This document shows, one piece after another, positions 35,332 through 44,698 of a stretch of DNA of 64,000 nucleotides. The position numbers and the translations under genes were made by a program. The notes under the pieces were generated by a model. That model was given only the letters and a program-made list of their open reading frames with translations. It ran no database searches and was not told the origin of the DNA. Origin of the DNA: an uncultured Oscillospiraceae bacterium. GTDB lineage: Bacteria > Bacillota > Clostridia > Oscillospirales > Oscillospiraceae. How positions within the stretch are numbered: the stretch's first letter is position 1; each line of letters begins with the position of its first letter. Location of the stretch: assembly GCA_934667815.1 (NCBI GenBank), contig CAKUMO010000003.1, forward strand, positions 1 through 64,000, in the 5' to 3' direction.

Positions 35332-37027
35332 GGCCGGAATCCTCCCTTCGGGTAACGGGCAGCGTGGCGGTGATGACCGCGCCGGTGCCGTCCGTGCGAT
35401 TTTCAAGGTACAGGCCGAAGCCCGCGCCGTAGTGCTTTTGCAGAATGGTGTCCACATTGAATAAGCCCAGATGTCCCGCAGTGGACGCGTCGGGACGGTA
35501 CTTGCCCAGAAGCTCGGGCGGCAGACCCGCGCCGTTGTCCGCAATGCGGATGCAGAGCACGCCGTCCTTCTCCGTGGCCGTGACCTCAAGGCGGCCGTTC
35601 TCCACGCCCGTCAGGCCGTGCAGGATCGCGTTCTCGGCCAGCGGCTGGAGCATCATCTTCGGCACCATGCAGGACTCCAGCTCCTCCGGGATATGGACGG
35701 AGAAGGTGAAGCTGTCGGCCAGGCGGATGCGCTGGATCTCCATATAGCGCATCAGAACCGCGACCTCCTGCCGCAGCTCGACAAATTCCTCCGGCGTGAT
35801 GCAGAAGCGCAGAATGTCGGCAAGGTCCGTGGACATGAGCGCGACCTGCGGCACCTGATTGATCTTGCTGATCCACTTCATGGTGTCGAGCGTGTTGCAG
35901 AGGAAATGCGGATTGAGCTGCGCCTGCAGCATGCGAATCTGCGCCTCGTTGAGCGCCCTCTGGTTCTCGACGAGCATCTGCTGGTTGCGCTTGAGGTCGA
36001 TGACCATGCGGTTGAACTGCTGGGCAAGCTCGCCCAGCTCGTTGGACTGCACGACAGGGACATGGACGTCCAGCTCGTTGCGGCCGACCTGCCGGAGCGC
36101 GTCGTGCAGCTGCCCGATGGGGCGGAAGAGCTGGCGGCTCATCTGAAAGCTTATGAGCACGCACACGCCGATGCACACCAGCGCGCACGCCGCGCTGACG
36201 GTGTAGAGCAGCCGCATGGTGTCGCGCGTAAAGACCTCCGGCTGCTGCAAAACGACGTAAAGTCCCGTAGCCGGATGGCGGCAGATGGAATAGACATAGT
36301 CCTCGGACAGACCGGTCAGCGCCTCACCGGCCAGAAGCTGCGCGCGCAGCTTGCCCGCCATGGTCTCCAGAATCGCCGGGCGCGTGCAGTAGACCGGGCG
36401 GAAGAAGCGGCTCAGCAGCGCCAGCTCGTTCTTTGCCCCCGCCGCGCCGCCCAGCAGCGAACGGAAGCCCGCTGCCGAAACGCTCACGACCAGATAGCCC
36501 GTGGGCGCACCGTAGCGGTCGGAGAGCAGAGCAGCACCGCGCAGCACCTGATCGGAGGACGATTCCTCGCCCGCGATGTAGACGAGCCTGCCGTTCTTGG
36601 CCTGCGCGGCCTCGTGCAGAATGCCCCAGTCCGTGGGCAGGAAGCGGTCGTCCGGTGCGGTCTGCGTGGAATAGCGCCAGCGGCCGCTGATGTCGTAGAG
36701 ATCGAAGCGTGCGTAGCTTCTCGCGTCGCCCGCCGCATGGAACAGCAGATTGTTGACAACGGTGTCGTCGGCCTGATCGTCAAACAGCGCACGGCTGACG
36801 GAAAAATTCTGCTGCAAGGTGGCCGCCGCGCCGCGCACGCCCTCGTCGAGCGAGTCGAGCGCAAGCAGGCTGGTTTCCAGCGCCTGCGCCGCCTGCGTCT
36901 CGGCATCGCCGGTCATGCGCAGACGGAAAATTTGCAGCAGCATCGCAGAGCAGATCAGAAGCGGGATGAGCGACACGAGCAGAAAGCCGCTGAATAGCTG
37001 CCGCCGGAAGGATCGGGATTTTTTCAT
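35309..37027 (-). CDS. LytS/YesM-type sensor histidine kinase
   Basis: 572 residues. Two membrane helices (about 12-33 and 273-295) bracket an extracellular sensor domain of about 240 residues; then HAMP (about 296-345), a His_kinase box with His374 in QAQLNPHFLCNTLD and an HATPase with PLAENAILHGL and IADNGAGLP. GGAGGGC precedes ATG 37027. It overlaps the binding-protein gene by ATGA, so the extracytoplasmic binding protein and the kinase are made together, consistent with a ligand-loaded binding protein presenting the signal. Confidence 0.92.
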   Translation of the reverse strand: MKKSRSFRRQLFSGFLLVSLIPLLICSAMLLQIFRLRMTGDAETQAAQALETSLLALDSLDEGVRGAAATLQQNFSVSRALFDDQADDTVVNNLLFHAAGDARSYARFDLYDISGRWRYSTQTAPDDRFLPTDWGILHEAAQAKNGRLVYIAGEESSSDQVLRGAALLSDRYGAPTGYLVVSVSAAGFRSLLGGAAGAKNELALLSRFFRPVYCTRPAILETMAGKLRAQLLAGEALTGLSEDYVYSICRHPATGLYVVLQQPEVFTRDTMRLLYTVSAACALVCIGVCVLISFQMSRQLFRPIGQLHDALRQVGRNELDVHVPVVQSNELGELAQQFNRMVIDLKRNQQMLVENQRALNEAQIRMLQAQLNPHFLCNTLDTMKWISKINQVPQVALMSTDLADILRFCITPEEFVELRQEVAVLMRYMEIQRIRLADSFTFSVHIPEELESCMVPKMMLQPLAENAILHGLTGVENGRLEVTATEKDGVLCIRIADNGAGLPPELLGKYRPDASTAGHLGLFNVDTILQKHYGAGFGLYLENRTDGTGAVITATLPVTRREDSGHAEGLGR

Positions 37028-38049
37028 GTGCCCTCCTTCGGCAGGAAGCTCTGCCAGCGTTCCAGAATGGCCTCGTGTTCGCTGCTTGCCCACGCGACGT
37101 CGTAGTCCAGAAGGGTCAGCTTGTCCAGCCGCACGAGCTGCGCCGACGGCTCAATGTCCGTGCGCACGCAGCGGCGGGAGAATTCCTCCTCCTGCAGGAG
37201 CGACTGCACATCGCGGCTGACGGCAAAATCGATGAATTTCTGTGCGTTTTTCTCGTGCATTGCGCCGCGGATGACCGCGCAGCCGTCCGGCACGGCGCTC
37301 GTGCCCTCAACAGGATAGATCATGCGCAGGTTTTCGCCCGCTGCGATGCGCTTGCGTGCGGTCTCCTCCAGCGTGATGCCCACGCGGTCGGTGCCGTCGG
37401 CCACGGAGTCGAGAATGGCGCCCGAGCCGGAGAGCAGACGGCCGTCCAGATTCTCGGCAAAGCGGCGGAGCGTTTCCTCCTGCGGCGCGTCCAGCGCGCA
37501 CAGCATGGTCACAAGCGCGGTGTAGCACGAGCCGGACACGGCCGGGTCCGCAAAGGCGATTCTCCCTCGAAATTCCTCGGAAAGCAGGCTTTCCCAGCCG
37601 GTCAGCTCCCCGGGCGCGACGAGCTTGGGATTATAAATGAGTACCACGGGCAGCGCGGAAAAGGGCGTCCAGCGGTTGTCCTCGCCGCAGTAGGTTTGCG
37701 CGAGCTTGTCGTGCTCGGCGCAGACGTAGGGCGAGAAGTATTCGGCATAGGATTCCAGACTTTCCACGCCGCCGCCGAACATCACGTCCGCGCCGGGCGC
37801 GTCGGCCTCCCATTTGATGCGCTCGAGAAGCTCGTTCGAGCCGCCCGTGACCACGTCCACCCAGATGCCCGTGCGTTCCTCGAACTCGCGGACGATGGGA
37901 CGCCAGACCTCCTCTTTATGGGAGGTGTAGATCACAAGGCGCTCATCTTCGGCGGGCGCGGCGACCGGCGGAACGCCGGCGGTTTTCCCGGCGCAGCCGG
38001 ACAGCACGCAGACCGCGGCCAAAAGCAGCGCGGCAAATTGTTTCTTCAT
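37024..38049 (-). CDS. Extracellular solute-binding lipoprotein of the sensor operon (FbpA/AfuA/PgtC-like)
   Basis: 341 residues. Lipobox LSGC (Cys19). The fold is that of the FbpA/AfuA class: LVIYTSHKEEVWRPIVREFEERTGIWVDVV, then DVMFGGGVESL, FSALPVVLIYNP and the YPVEGTSAVPDGCAVIRGA hinge motif. Because it is encoded with the kinase, not with the transporter, it is probably a sensory partner, as PgtC is for the phosphoglycerate system. A minus-strand -10 TATAAT (38094-38089) lies upstream without a good -35, typical of regulated promoters. Confidence 0.85.
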   Translation of the reverse strand: MKKQFAALLLAAVCVLSGCAGKTAGVPPVAAPAEDERLVIYTSHKEEVWRPIVREFEERTGIWVDVVTGGSNELLERIKWEADAPGADVMFGGGVESLESYAEYFSPYVCAEHDKLAQTYCGEDNRWTPFSALPVVLIYNPKLVAPGELTGWESLLSEEFRGRIAFADPAVSGSCYTALVTMLCALDAPQEETLRRFAENLDGRLLSGSGAILDSVADGTDRVGITLEETARKRIAAGENLRMIYPVEGTSAVPDGCAVIRGAMHEKNAQKFIDFAVSRDVQSLLQEEEFSRRCVRTDIEPSAQLVRLDKLTLLDYDVAWASSEHEAILERWQSFLPKEGT

Positions 38050-38258
38050 CGCAGACTCCTTAGAATATATTCGTATACGTTTTATCCAATTATAGCACAG
38101 CGGCGCAGCCGTTTTCATTAAAATCGCACAAGAATCGCAGGATTTCACAAAATAACGCAGATTTGTCTACTGTTCAAGCGCGGGGGAAAATTGTAAAATG
38201 GATTCACAGGGTAAGGGACTCTGTCCCCAAGCCCGCACTTTCATAGGAGGAAAACGTA

Positions 38259-39668
38259 ATGAAAAGAATTCTCGCACTGCTTCTGGCTGTCTGCATGATT
38301 CTGGCACTCGGCGCCTGCGCCTCGCAGGGCAATGAGCCGTCTGCTCCGTCTCAGGACGCACAGCCCTCTACGGACAACACCCCGTCCGAATCTCAGAACA
38401 CCGAGCCGGAGGAAAACCTCACCGCTGTTCAGAAGATCATCAAGGAAGCCGAAGGCATGACCCTCGAAGAACTGGCCAAGAAGGCCATCGAGGAATCCAA
38501 CGGCAAGATGTTCTACGGCGTCGGCAACTCCAGCCGCGGCAAGAGCGCTCTGCCTCTGTTCATCGAGTACCTGCAGACCATCGATCCTAATTATACCATG
38601 GAATTCGAGTGGCAGCAGCCCAAAAACAACAAAATTTTCGATCAGCTCACCGCTGACTCCCTCAAGGAGACCGGCACCTTTGCCATGACCCTGATTCAGG
38701 ACGGCAACCAGATCGAAAGCAAGATGTACCAGACCGGCATTCTCGACACCTTCATCCCGAAGGATTGGGCGGACGCCAACAACACCACCGCAGACGCCTA
38801 CACCGGCTTCCTGCCGCTGCAGACCCTGAACAAGGTCTTTATGTACAACTCCACCGGCAGCAAGACCTATGACAACTGCTGGGACTACGTCGCCGAAGGC
38901 GAGCATGGCCTGTTCATGGACATCGACTCCGAGATCGTCGGCAAGAACTTCCTGTACATGCTCACCCGTGACGACTATGCCGCATGGCTGAAGGAAGCCT
39001 ATGAGGCTCTGCCCGCTGACGAGCAGACCTACTTCCAGCCCACCATCAAGGCCATGGAGTCCGAAGCGGAAGACCTCGGCCTCGGCGCTGACGGCGCTTA
39101 CGCTCTGGCATGGATCAAGCTGTGGGTCGAGAGCTACAACGCCCAGACCGACGACGGCCCGATCTGCAACACCCTCGTCGATGCCTCCGCGACCGATCAG
39201 TTCGGCCTGCTGGTTTATTCCAAGCTCCGCTCCGTCGAGGAGTCCAGCTCCGTCTCCGTCAACAACATCAAGGTCGCCGCTTATGAGGACGGCTACAAGG
39301 GCATCGGCGGCTACGGCTACTGCCATTACCTGTTCGTCACCGACAACAGCCCGCTGCCCTGGACGGCATGCGCCTTCATCGCTTACATGACCTGCACCGC
39401 CGACGGCTTCTCCGCATGGGGCAAGGACATGGGCGGCTACTCCTCCAACCCGACCGTCGCTGCCGACACCGAGGCGAAGTTCCATCACTCCATCGGCGGC
39501 ATGGCTGAGGACGGCACCACTGTCGAATTCGCTGCGAAGAACGACCGCGGCTACGACTGGTGGACCACCAACGGCGAGCTGGTTCTGGAAGATCCGGAAT
39601 ACTGCGCATCCGTCGCCTTCACCGTCGGCAGCTGGATCGAGATGCTGACGAAGTACAGCGCAGGCTAA
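38259..39668 (+). CDS. ABC importer solute-binding lipoprotein
   Basis: 469 residues. Lipobox LGAC (Cys20), then a Ser/Pro/Glu-rich linker (about 22-55) and a class II-type binding domain with conserved-looking GNSSRGKSALPLF, WQQPKNNKIFDQLTADS and YGYCHYLFVTDNSPLPWTACAFIAYMTC segments. It is longer than usual for FbpA-type proteins. Codons are strongly biased to preferred ones, suggesting high expression. AGGAGG precedes ATG. The ligand is not known; neighbours favour an organophosphate or similar anion over iron. Confidence 0.85.
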   Translation: MKRILALLLAVCMILALGACASQGNEPSAPSQDAQPSTDNTPSESQNTEPEENLTAVQKIIKEAEGMTLEELAKKAIEESNGKMFYGVGNSSRGKSALPLFIEYLQTIDPNYTMEFEWQQPKNNKIFDQLTADSLKETGTFAMTLIQDGNQIESKMYQTGILDTFIPKDWADANNTTADAYTGFLPLQTLNKVFMYNSTGSKTYDNCWDYVAEGEHGLFMDIDSEIVGKNFLYMLTRDDYAAWLKEAYEALPADEQTYFQPTIKAMESEAEDLGLGADGAYALAWIKLWVESYNAQTDDGPICNTLVDASATDQFGLLVYSKLRSVEESSSVSVNNIKVAAYEDGYKGIGGYGYCHYLFVTDNSPLPWTACAFIAYMTCTADGFSAWGKDMGGYSSNPTVAADTEAKFHHSIGGMAEDGTTVEFAAKNDRGYDWWTTNGELVLEDPEYCASVAFTVGSWIEMLTKYSAG

Positions 39669-39739
39669 GTTTTTTGACAGGAATCCGCAAATTCTGCGGC
39701 CTCCGGAGAAACCAACCGGGCGTTAAGTAAAAAAATCGT

Positions 39740-39782
39740 GGCGCCCTTGGACTGCAGCACTCCCGCCGCGTCCAAGGGCGCC
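39740..39782 (+). promoter_or_regulatory. Intercistronic hairpin between binding protein and permease
   Basis: A perfect 13-bp stem (GGCGCCCTTGGAC with its complement) has a 17-base loop and lies 72 bases after the binding-protein stop. There is no T-tract beyond CTCTTTCCC. It may stabilise the 3' end of the abundant binding-protein mRNA or act as a partial terminator. The remainder of the 249-base gap shows no gene. Confidence 0.65.
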
Positions 39783-39917
39783 CTCTTTCCCACTCTTGCC
39801 GCGGAAGCCTGCGCAAAGCCCGGCGCGATGATCGATCGGCTCAGAGCCTGATCCGGCATTCACCGGCCTGTGCGCAGCTTTCCACGGCGCACCATCCAAC
39901 CAAAAAAGGAGCGTGCC

Positions 39918-41747
39918 ATGAACCAAACCTCTCCCCTGCGGGCCAGAAGCGGGTCGATCTTTCTGAACAAGATCAAGACCTATTTCTCCAAGCCCTATAA
40001 CGTCATTCTCCTGCTGCTCGGCATCGTGCTGACCTTTACGACGATCGCGCCCATCGTGGCCATCGTGCAGGACACCTTCAAAATCCATCCCGGCACCATC
40101 GACGCCCACCTCACGGGCAAGGCCGAGGGCTATACCCTTGTCAACTACGTCGATCTTTTCACCAGCAAAATGGCGAAGAAAAACCTCTGGACGCCGCTTC
40201 TGAACACCGTGCTGCTGGCCATCGGCACCTGCGTGGTGTCCATCCTGTTCGGCGGCATCTTCGCTTTTTTAATCACGCGCACAAATCTCGCATGGAGAAA
40301 ATATTTAAGCTCCATTTTCATCTTCCCCTACATCATGCCGCAGTGGACGCTGGCCGTCGTGTGGCAGAACCTCTTTAACTCCAACGCCGTCACCGGCACG
40401 TCCGACGGCCTGATCGCCTCGCTGTTCGGTGTGAACATGCCGAAGTGGTGGTGTCAGGGACTGTTCCCGAGCCTGGTCGTGCTGGGCCTGCACTATGCGC
40501 CATTTGCCTATATCCTCATCGGCGGCATTTTCCGCAACATGGACGCCAATCTGGAGGAGGCTGCGACCATTCTCGACACGCCGCGCAGAAAGACCATGTT
40601 CCGCATCACCCTGCCCATGGTCAAGCCCGCGATTCTGTCCACGGTGCTGCTGGTGTTCGGCAGCGCGATGGGCTCCTATCCCGTGCCGCATTACCTGAAG
40701 CTCACCACCCTTTCGACCAAGTACGTCTCCATGAACGACAAGTACACCGGCGAAACGGGCATTCTGGCCATCATCATGATGATCTTCGGCGTGGCGATCA
40801 TGCTGCTCAACCAGCTCTCGCTGCACAGCCGCAAGAACTACACCACCGTCTCCGGCAAATCCGGTCAGATCTCCAAGATCAACCTCGGCAAGATCGGCAA
40901 GTACGTCATCGCGCTCATTCTCGTGGTCGTGACGTTCTTCACGAGTATTTTCCCCATCGTCTCCTTTGCCTTTGAGACCTTCCTGCCGAACCCCGGCGAC
41001 TATTCCTTCCTGTACACGGGCGATGCCTCGAACCTGACCACCAAGTGGTGGATCACCGCCGAGAACGTCTCCGAAAACGGCATGTACGGCCAGAAGGGTA
41101 TCCTCTACAACGAGACGATCTGGAAGGCCTTCGGCGGCACGATGCTCGTAAGTGTCTGCTGCGCCCTCATCGCCGGTACCATCGGCACGATGATCGGCTA
41201 CGCCGTGTCGAAAAACCGCCGGAGCAAATGGGCAAACTACGTCAACTCCATGGCCTTTTTGCCCTACCTGATGCCGTCCATCGCGGTCGGCGCAGCCTTC
41301 TTCGTCCTGTTCTCCACGGAGAAATTCAATCTCTTTAACACCTACACGCTCCTGATTATCGCAGGCACGATCAAATATATCCCCTTCGCCAGCCGCAGCT
41401 CACTGAACTCCATGCTTCAGCTCTCCGGCGAGATCGAGGAGGCCGCGATCATTCAGGACATCCCGTGGTACAAGCGGATGCTACGCATCATCATCCCGAT
41501 CCAGAAGTCGTCCATCATCAGCGGCTACCTGCTGCCCTTCATGACCTGCCTGCGTGAGCTGTCGCTGTTCATGCTGCTGTGTACGCAGGGCTTCATCCTC
41601 TCGACCACGCTGGACTACTTCGACGAAATGGGTCTGGCCGCGTTCTCCAGCGGCATCAACCTGATCCTGATCGTCACCATTCTCGTCTGCAACACCATCG
41701 TCAACAAAGTCACGGGCGCCAGCCTCGACAAAGGAATAGGAGGATAA
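39918..41747 (+). CDS. FbpB-like ABC importer permease, two fused permease domains
   Basis: 609 residues with about twelve membrane segments. Each half has its own permease domain with an EAA loop: LEEAATILDTPRRKTMFRITLPMV in the first and IEEAAIIQDIPWYKRMLRIIIP in the second. This fused layout is typical of Fe3+/thiamine/organophosphate importers (FbpB, ThiP, AfuB). AAAGGAG selects ATG 39918. It is followed three bases later by the ATPase gene. Confidence 0.9.
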   Translation: MNQTSPLRARSGSIFLNKIKTYFSKPYNVILLLLGIVLTFTTIAPIVAIVQDTFKIHPGTIDAHLTGKAEGYTLVNYVDLFTSKMAKKNLWTPLLNTVLLAIGTCVVSILFGGIFAFLITRTNLAWRKYLSSIFIFPYIMPQWTLAVVWQNLFNSNAVTGTSDGLIASLFGVNMPKWWCQGLFPSLVVLGLHYAPFAYILIGGIFRNMDANLEEAATILDTPRRKTMFRITLPMVKPAILSTVLLVFGSAMGSYPVPHYLKLTTLSTKYVSMNDKYTGETGILAIIMMIFGVAIMLLNQLSLHSRKNYTTVSGKSGQISKINLGKIGKYVIALILVVVTFFTSIFPIVSFAFETFLPNPGDYSFLYTGDASNLTTKWWITAENVSENGMYGQKGILYNETIWKAFGGTMLVSVCCALIAGTIGTMIGYAVSKNRRSKWANYVNSMAFLPYLMPSIAVGAAFFVLFSTEKFNLFNTYTLLIIAGTIKYIPFASRSSLNSMLQLSGEIEEAAIIQDIPWYKRMLRIIIPIQKSSIISGYLLPFMTCLRELSLFMLLCTQGFILSTTLDYFDEMGLAAFSSGINLILIVTILVCNTIVNKVTGASLDKGIGG

Positions 41748-41750
41748 ACC

Positions 41751-43385
41751 ATGCCTGAAATCAGATTAGAGCATATTACCAAGCGGTGGGGCAAGTTCTA
41801 CGCCGTTGAGGATCTGAACCTCGTCATCGAGGATAACGCGTTTGTGACCCTGCTCGGCCCGTCCGGCTGCGGCAAAACCACCACCCTGCGCATGATCGCC
41901 GGACTGGAAACGCCGACCTCCGGCCGCATCACCATCGGCGACAAGGTCGTTTTCGACTCCGCCATGGGCATCAACGTCCCGGCCAACAAGCGCAAGGTCG
42001 GCTTCCTGTTCCAGAACTACGCCCTGTGGCCGAACATGACCGTTTATGACAACATCGCCTTCGGCCTGTCCAACATCAAAGAGCCGATGGAGCGCATCGA
42101 CTTTGACAGCAAGAACGCCGCACGCCTCGCGCAGCTGCTCTCCGCGCCCGCCGAGGTCGCCAAGGTCATCGAGGAATGCCGCGACCGCAACGGCAAGCTC
42201 GACGAGAAGAAGGCCGTTCTGAAGCTCATCGACGCCTTCACCCTCTCGCAGTTCACGGCCAAGCGCCTGCTGTCCTACCATCCGGAAAACGGCGGCAATT
42301 TTGATTCTCAGGTCGCCGCGCTCAAGGCCAAGGCCGATGCCGGCGCCGCCTCCGCCAAGTCCGCGGGCTACACGCTCGACGCAGAATACCGCTTCTGCAA
42401 GGACGGCAAGCCCGTGATGACCACGCGCAAGCTGACCAAGGAGGAGATCGACCTCACCGTCCGCCGCGTCAGCCGCATCGTCAAGATCGGCATGTTCATG
42501 GATCGCTACCCGGCAGAGCTTTCCGGCGGTCAGCAGCAGCGCGTCGCCATTGCCAGAACCCTTGCGCCGGAGCCGACGGTGCTGTTCATGGACGAACCGC
42601 TCTCCAACCTCGACGCAAAGCTGCGTCTGGAGATGCGCTATGAGCTGCAGCGTCTGCACGTCGAGACCGGCTCGACCTTCGTCTACGTCACGCATGACCA
42701 GATGGAGGCCATGACGCTCGCCACGCGCATCTGCCTTATCAACAACGGCGTTTTGCAGCAGTATGCCGCGCCGCTGGAGGTCTACCACAAGCCCGCCAAC
42801 CTCTTTGTTGCAGACTTCGTCGGCAATCCCTCGATCAACTTCATCGAGGCCAAGGGCGAACAGCTCTCCGACGGCTGCATCTCCCTGTCGCTGCTCGGCG
42901 GACATAAGGCCGTGTTCTCCCCGAAGGGCGGCATAACGCTGGGCGACTGGTACGCACAGCGCGACGCGGACGAGGCCGCGCTTGCCGCAGCGAAAAAGGC
43001 CAAGGCCAGCGAAAAGGGCAGCGTGGAAAAGGGCAACAAGGACGAGGTGTTCCGCTATCACATCGCACGCGTCACCGAGGAGGACGATTCTCTGGCCGAG
43101 GAGCCGGTGATCGCCAACGGCGACTTTGTGCTGGGCGTGCGTCCGGAGTTTTTGGACATCACCGACCGCAACGCGCTCAAGGGCGAGATCTACGGCGCCA
43201 TGCCCACCGGCATGGAATCGACCATCAAGGTTCGCGTGGGCGATTATCTGCTGACGGGCGTGATTTTCGGCAGCTCGCTGTTCACCATCGGCGCAGAGGT
43301 TCCCTTGAGCGTCTCCGGCGAGGACATCATGCTCTTTGACCGCAAGAGCGGCAAGTGCATCTGCCTCGGCAGCCTGAAGTTCTGA
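41751..43385 (+). CDS. ABC importer ATPase with a large helical-domain insertion
   Basis: 544 residues versus about 350 for FbpC/PotA proteins. Walker A GPSGCGKT (36-43), Q-loop Gln88, signature LSGGQQQR (from 257), Walker B MDEP (Asp281, Glu282) and switch THDQMEA are intact. The distance from Q-loop to signature is about 169 residues instead of about 50, so some 120 residues (about 105-235) are inserted in the helical domain, the part that touches the permease. A second Ala/Lys-rich insertion breaks the C-terminal TOBE region (about 400-430). Confidence 0.88.
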   Translation: MPEIRLEHITKRWGKFYAVEDLNLVIEDNAFVTLLGPSGCGKTTTLRMIAGLETPTSGRITIGDKVVFDSAMGINVPANKRKVGFLFQNYALWPNMTVYDNIAFGLSNIKEPMERIDFDSKNAARLAQLLSAPAEVAKVIEECRDRNGKLDEKKAVLKLIDAFTLSQFTAKRLLSYHPENGGNFDSQVAALKAKADAGAASAKSAGYTLDAEYRFCKDGKPVMTTRKLTKEEIDLTVRRVSRIVKIGMFMDRYPAELSGGQQQRVAIARTLAPEPTVLFMDEPLSNLDAKLRLEMRYELQRLHVETGSTFVYVTHDQMEAMTLATRICLINNGVLQQYAAPLEVYHKPANLFVADFVGNPSINFIEAKGEQLSDGCISLSLLGGHKAVFSPKGGITLGDWYAQRDADEAALAAAKKAKASEKGSVEKGNKDEVFRYHIARVTEEDDSLAEEPVIANGDFVLGVRPEFLDITDRNALKGEIYGAMPTGMESTIKVRVGDYLLTGVIFGSSLFTIGAEVPLSVSGEDIMLFDRKSGKCICLGSLKF

Positions 43386-43414
43386 GAAATCAGCTTCTGA
43401 ATTGCATAACTTAA

Positions 43415-43720
43415 AGGGCCATCCCCCACGGGATGGCCCTCAGACTGTCAAAAAAGTCCGTAATCGTCAAAATCGATTCACAATTCAACGGGTTTTTACT
43501 CTCTGGATTTCATTTTCAAAAGTGGGGGATTCCAAACTTTATCGTCTGAAAACCAGCTTGCTGCGCAAGGATTTTGACTTACTGCGCAACTCACGCCCTA
43601 CCGTACCGATGTACGCCGACGAGCGTGAGTTGCTTGTCTTCCGAACTTTTTCGCAGTCTGTCAGCGTGCCGAAAAGAGTTTTTCGACACGCTGAGGGCCA
43701 TCCCCGACGGGGATGGCCCT
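43415..43720 (+). repeat. Copy B of the hairpin-flanked inverted-repeat element
   Basis: After the ATPase stop: hairpin 43415-43440 (stem AGGGCCATCCC), 220-bp core 43441-43660 bounded by CAGACTGTCAAAAAAGT and ACTTTTTCGCAGTCTG, a small hairpin 43661-43694 (CAGCGTGCCGAAAAGAG..), then a second hairpin 43694-43720 with the AGGGCCATCCCC stem and a TTTTT tract. Core and small hairpin match copy A; the outer hairpins match each other but not copy A. A 134-codon frame across it is not supported as a gene. Confidence 0.87.
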
Positions 43721-43745
43721 TTTTGATGATTTGCACTTCTGATTC

Positions 43746-44696
43746 TTACTTTCTGGCGATGGTTTCCTTGACGGCGCGGACGATGTGCTCGTCGGTCAGG
43801 TCGTAGCGCTGGCGCAGATAGCTCTGCGGGCCGACCTCGCCGAATTCATCCTCGACGGCGACGTAACCGACCTTCGCCTCGCCCTCCAGCGCTTCCTTGA
43901 CCGCGCTGTAAAGGCCGCCGATCTTGTTGTGGTTCTCGGCCGTGACGACCGCGCCGGTCTTGGCCGCCCATGCGCGGATCAGCTCGACGTCCAGCGGCTT
44001 GACGGTATAGGGGTCGATGACCGCGGCCTCGACGCCCTCGGCGGCAAGCTTCTTCGCAGCCTCCATGGCCTCGTGCACCATGATGCCCGTGGCGATGATG
44101 ACCGCGTCCGTGCCCTCGCGCAGAACGTTGCCCTTGCCGATCGTCAGCTCCGTGCCGGGCGCGTAGACGGGGTAGGATTCCTTGCGGCCGACGCGCAGAT
44201 ATTTCACGCCGGGCAGATCCTTCGCCGTGCGCAGGAAGCTCTCGAGCATGGTGATGTCCGTCACGTCACAGATCACCGCACCGGGGATGGCGCGGTAGAG
44301 CGCCACGTCCTCAAAGGGCATATGCGTGCCGCCGTTAAACGCGGCCGTGATGCCGGGGTCGGTGCCGATGACCGTGATGGGGTTTTGGGCATAGCCGCCG
44401 GAGAGGAAAATCTGGTCGTACACGCGGCGCGAGGCGAACGGCCCGAAGGTATGCACGATGGGCTTGAAGCCGACGGCTGCCGTGCCGCAGGCGATGCCAA
44501 TCATGTTCGCTTCCGCGATGCCACAGTTGATCGCGCGGTCGTATTCCTGAATCAGGCGCGCCGTGCCGATGCAGTTGGAGAGGTCTGCGTCAAAATAGAT
44601 GACGTTTTCGTCCTCCTTGAGCAGGCTCTCAATGATGCCGCCGAGGACTTTCTTGTAAAGCCGGGCGTCCTGTTCGCCATTATAGATGATCTTCAT
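43746..44696 (-). CDS. Transketolase, C-terminal subunit
   Basis: 316 residues: the pyrimidine-binding half and C-terminal domain of a split transketolase. The catalytic Glu is in CGIAEANMIGIACG, followed by HTFGPFASRRVYDQI, GTDPGITAAFNGGTHMPFEDVALYRA and the C-terminal NVLREGTDAVIIATG domain. With the N-terminal subunit (stop two bases upstream) it forms the full ThDP enzyme that moves C2 ketol units. It is the last gene of the long minus-strand cluster, just before the element B hairpins. Start 44696; a longer frame overlaps its partner. Confidence 0.92.
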   Translation of the reverse strand: MKIIYNGEQDARLYKKVLGGIIESLLKEDENVIYFDADLSNCIGTARLIQEYDRAINCGIAEANMIGIACGTAAVGFKPIVHTFGPFASRRVYDQIFLSGGYAQNPITVIGTDPGITAAFNGGTHMPFEDVALYRAIPGAVICDVTDITMLESFLRTAKDLPGVKYLRVGRKESYPVYAPGTELTIGKGNVLREGTDAVIIATGIMVHEAMEAAKKLAAEGVEAAVIDPYTVKPLDVELIRAWAAKTGAVVTAENHNKIGGLYSAVKEALEGEAKVGYVAVEDEFGEVGPQSYLRQRYDLTDEHIVRAVKETIARK

Positions 44697-44698
44697 GC

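Noticed and set aside
38259..43385. Iron(III) importer assignment
   Set aside because: FbpABC-like architecture alone does not show iron use. The sensor operon with a HAD phosphatase argues for another ligand, so I left the substrate open.
43402..43806. 134-codon frame across element B and a related frame ending at 29796
   Set aside because: Both read through hairpins and through the inverted-repeat core; no ribosome site, and reading frames differ in their conserved parts.
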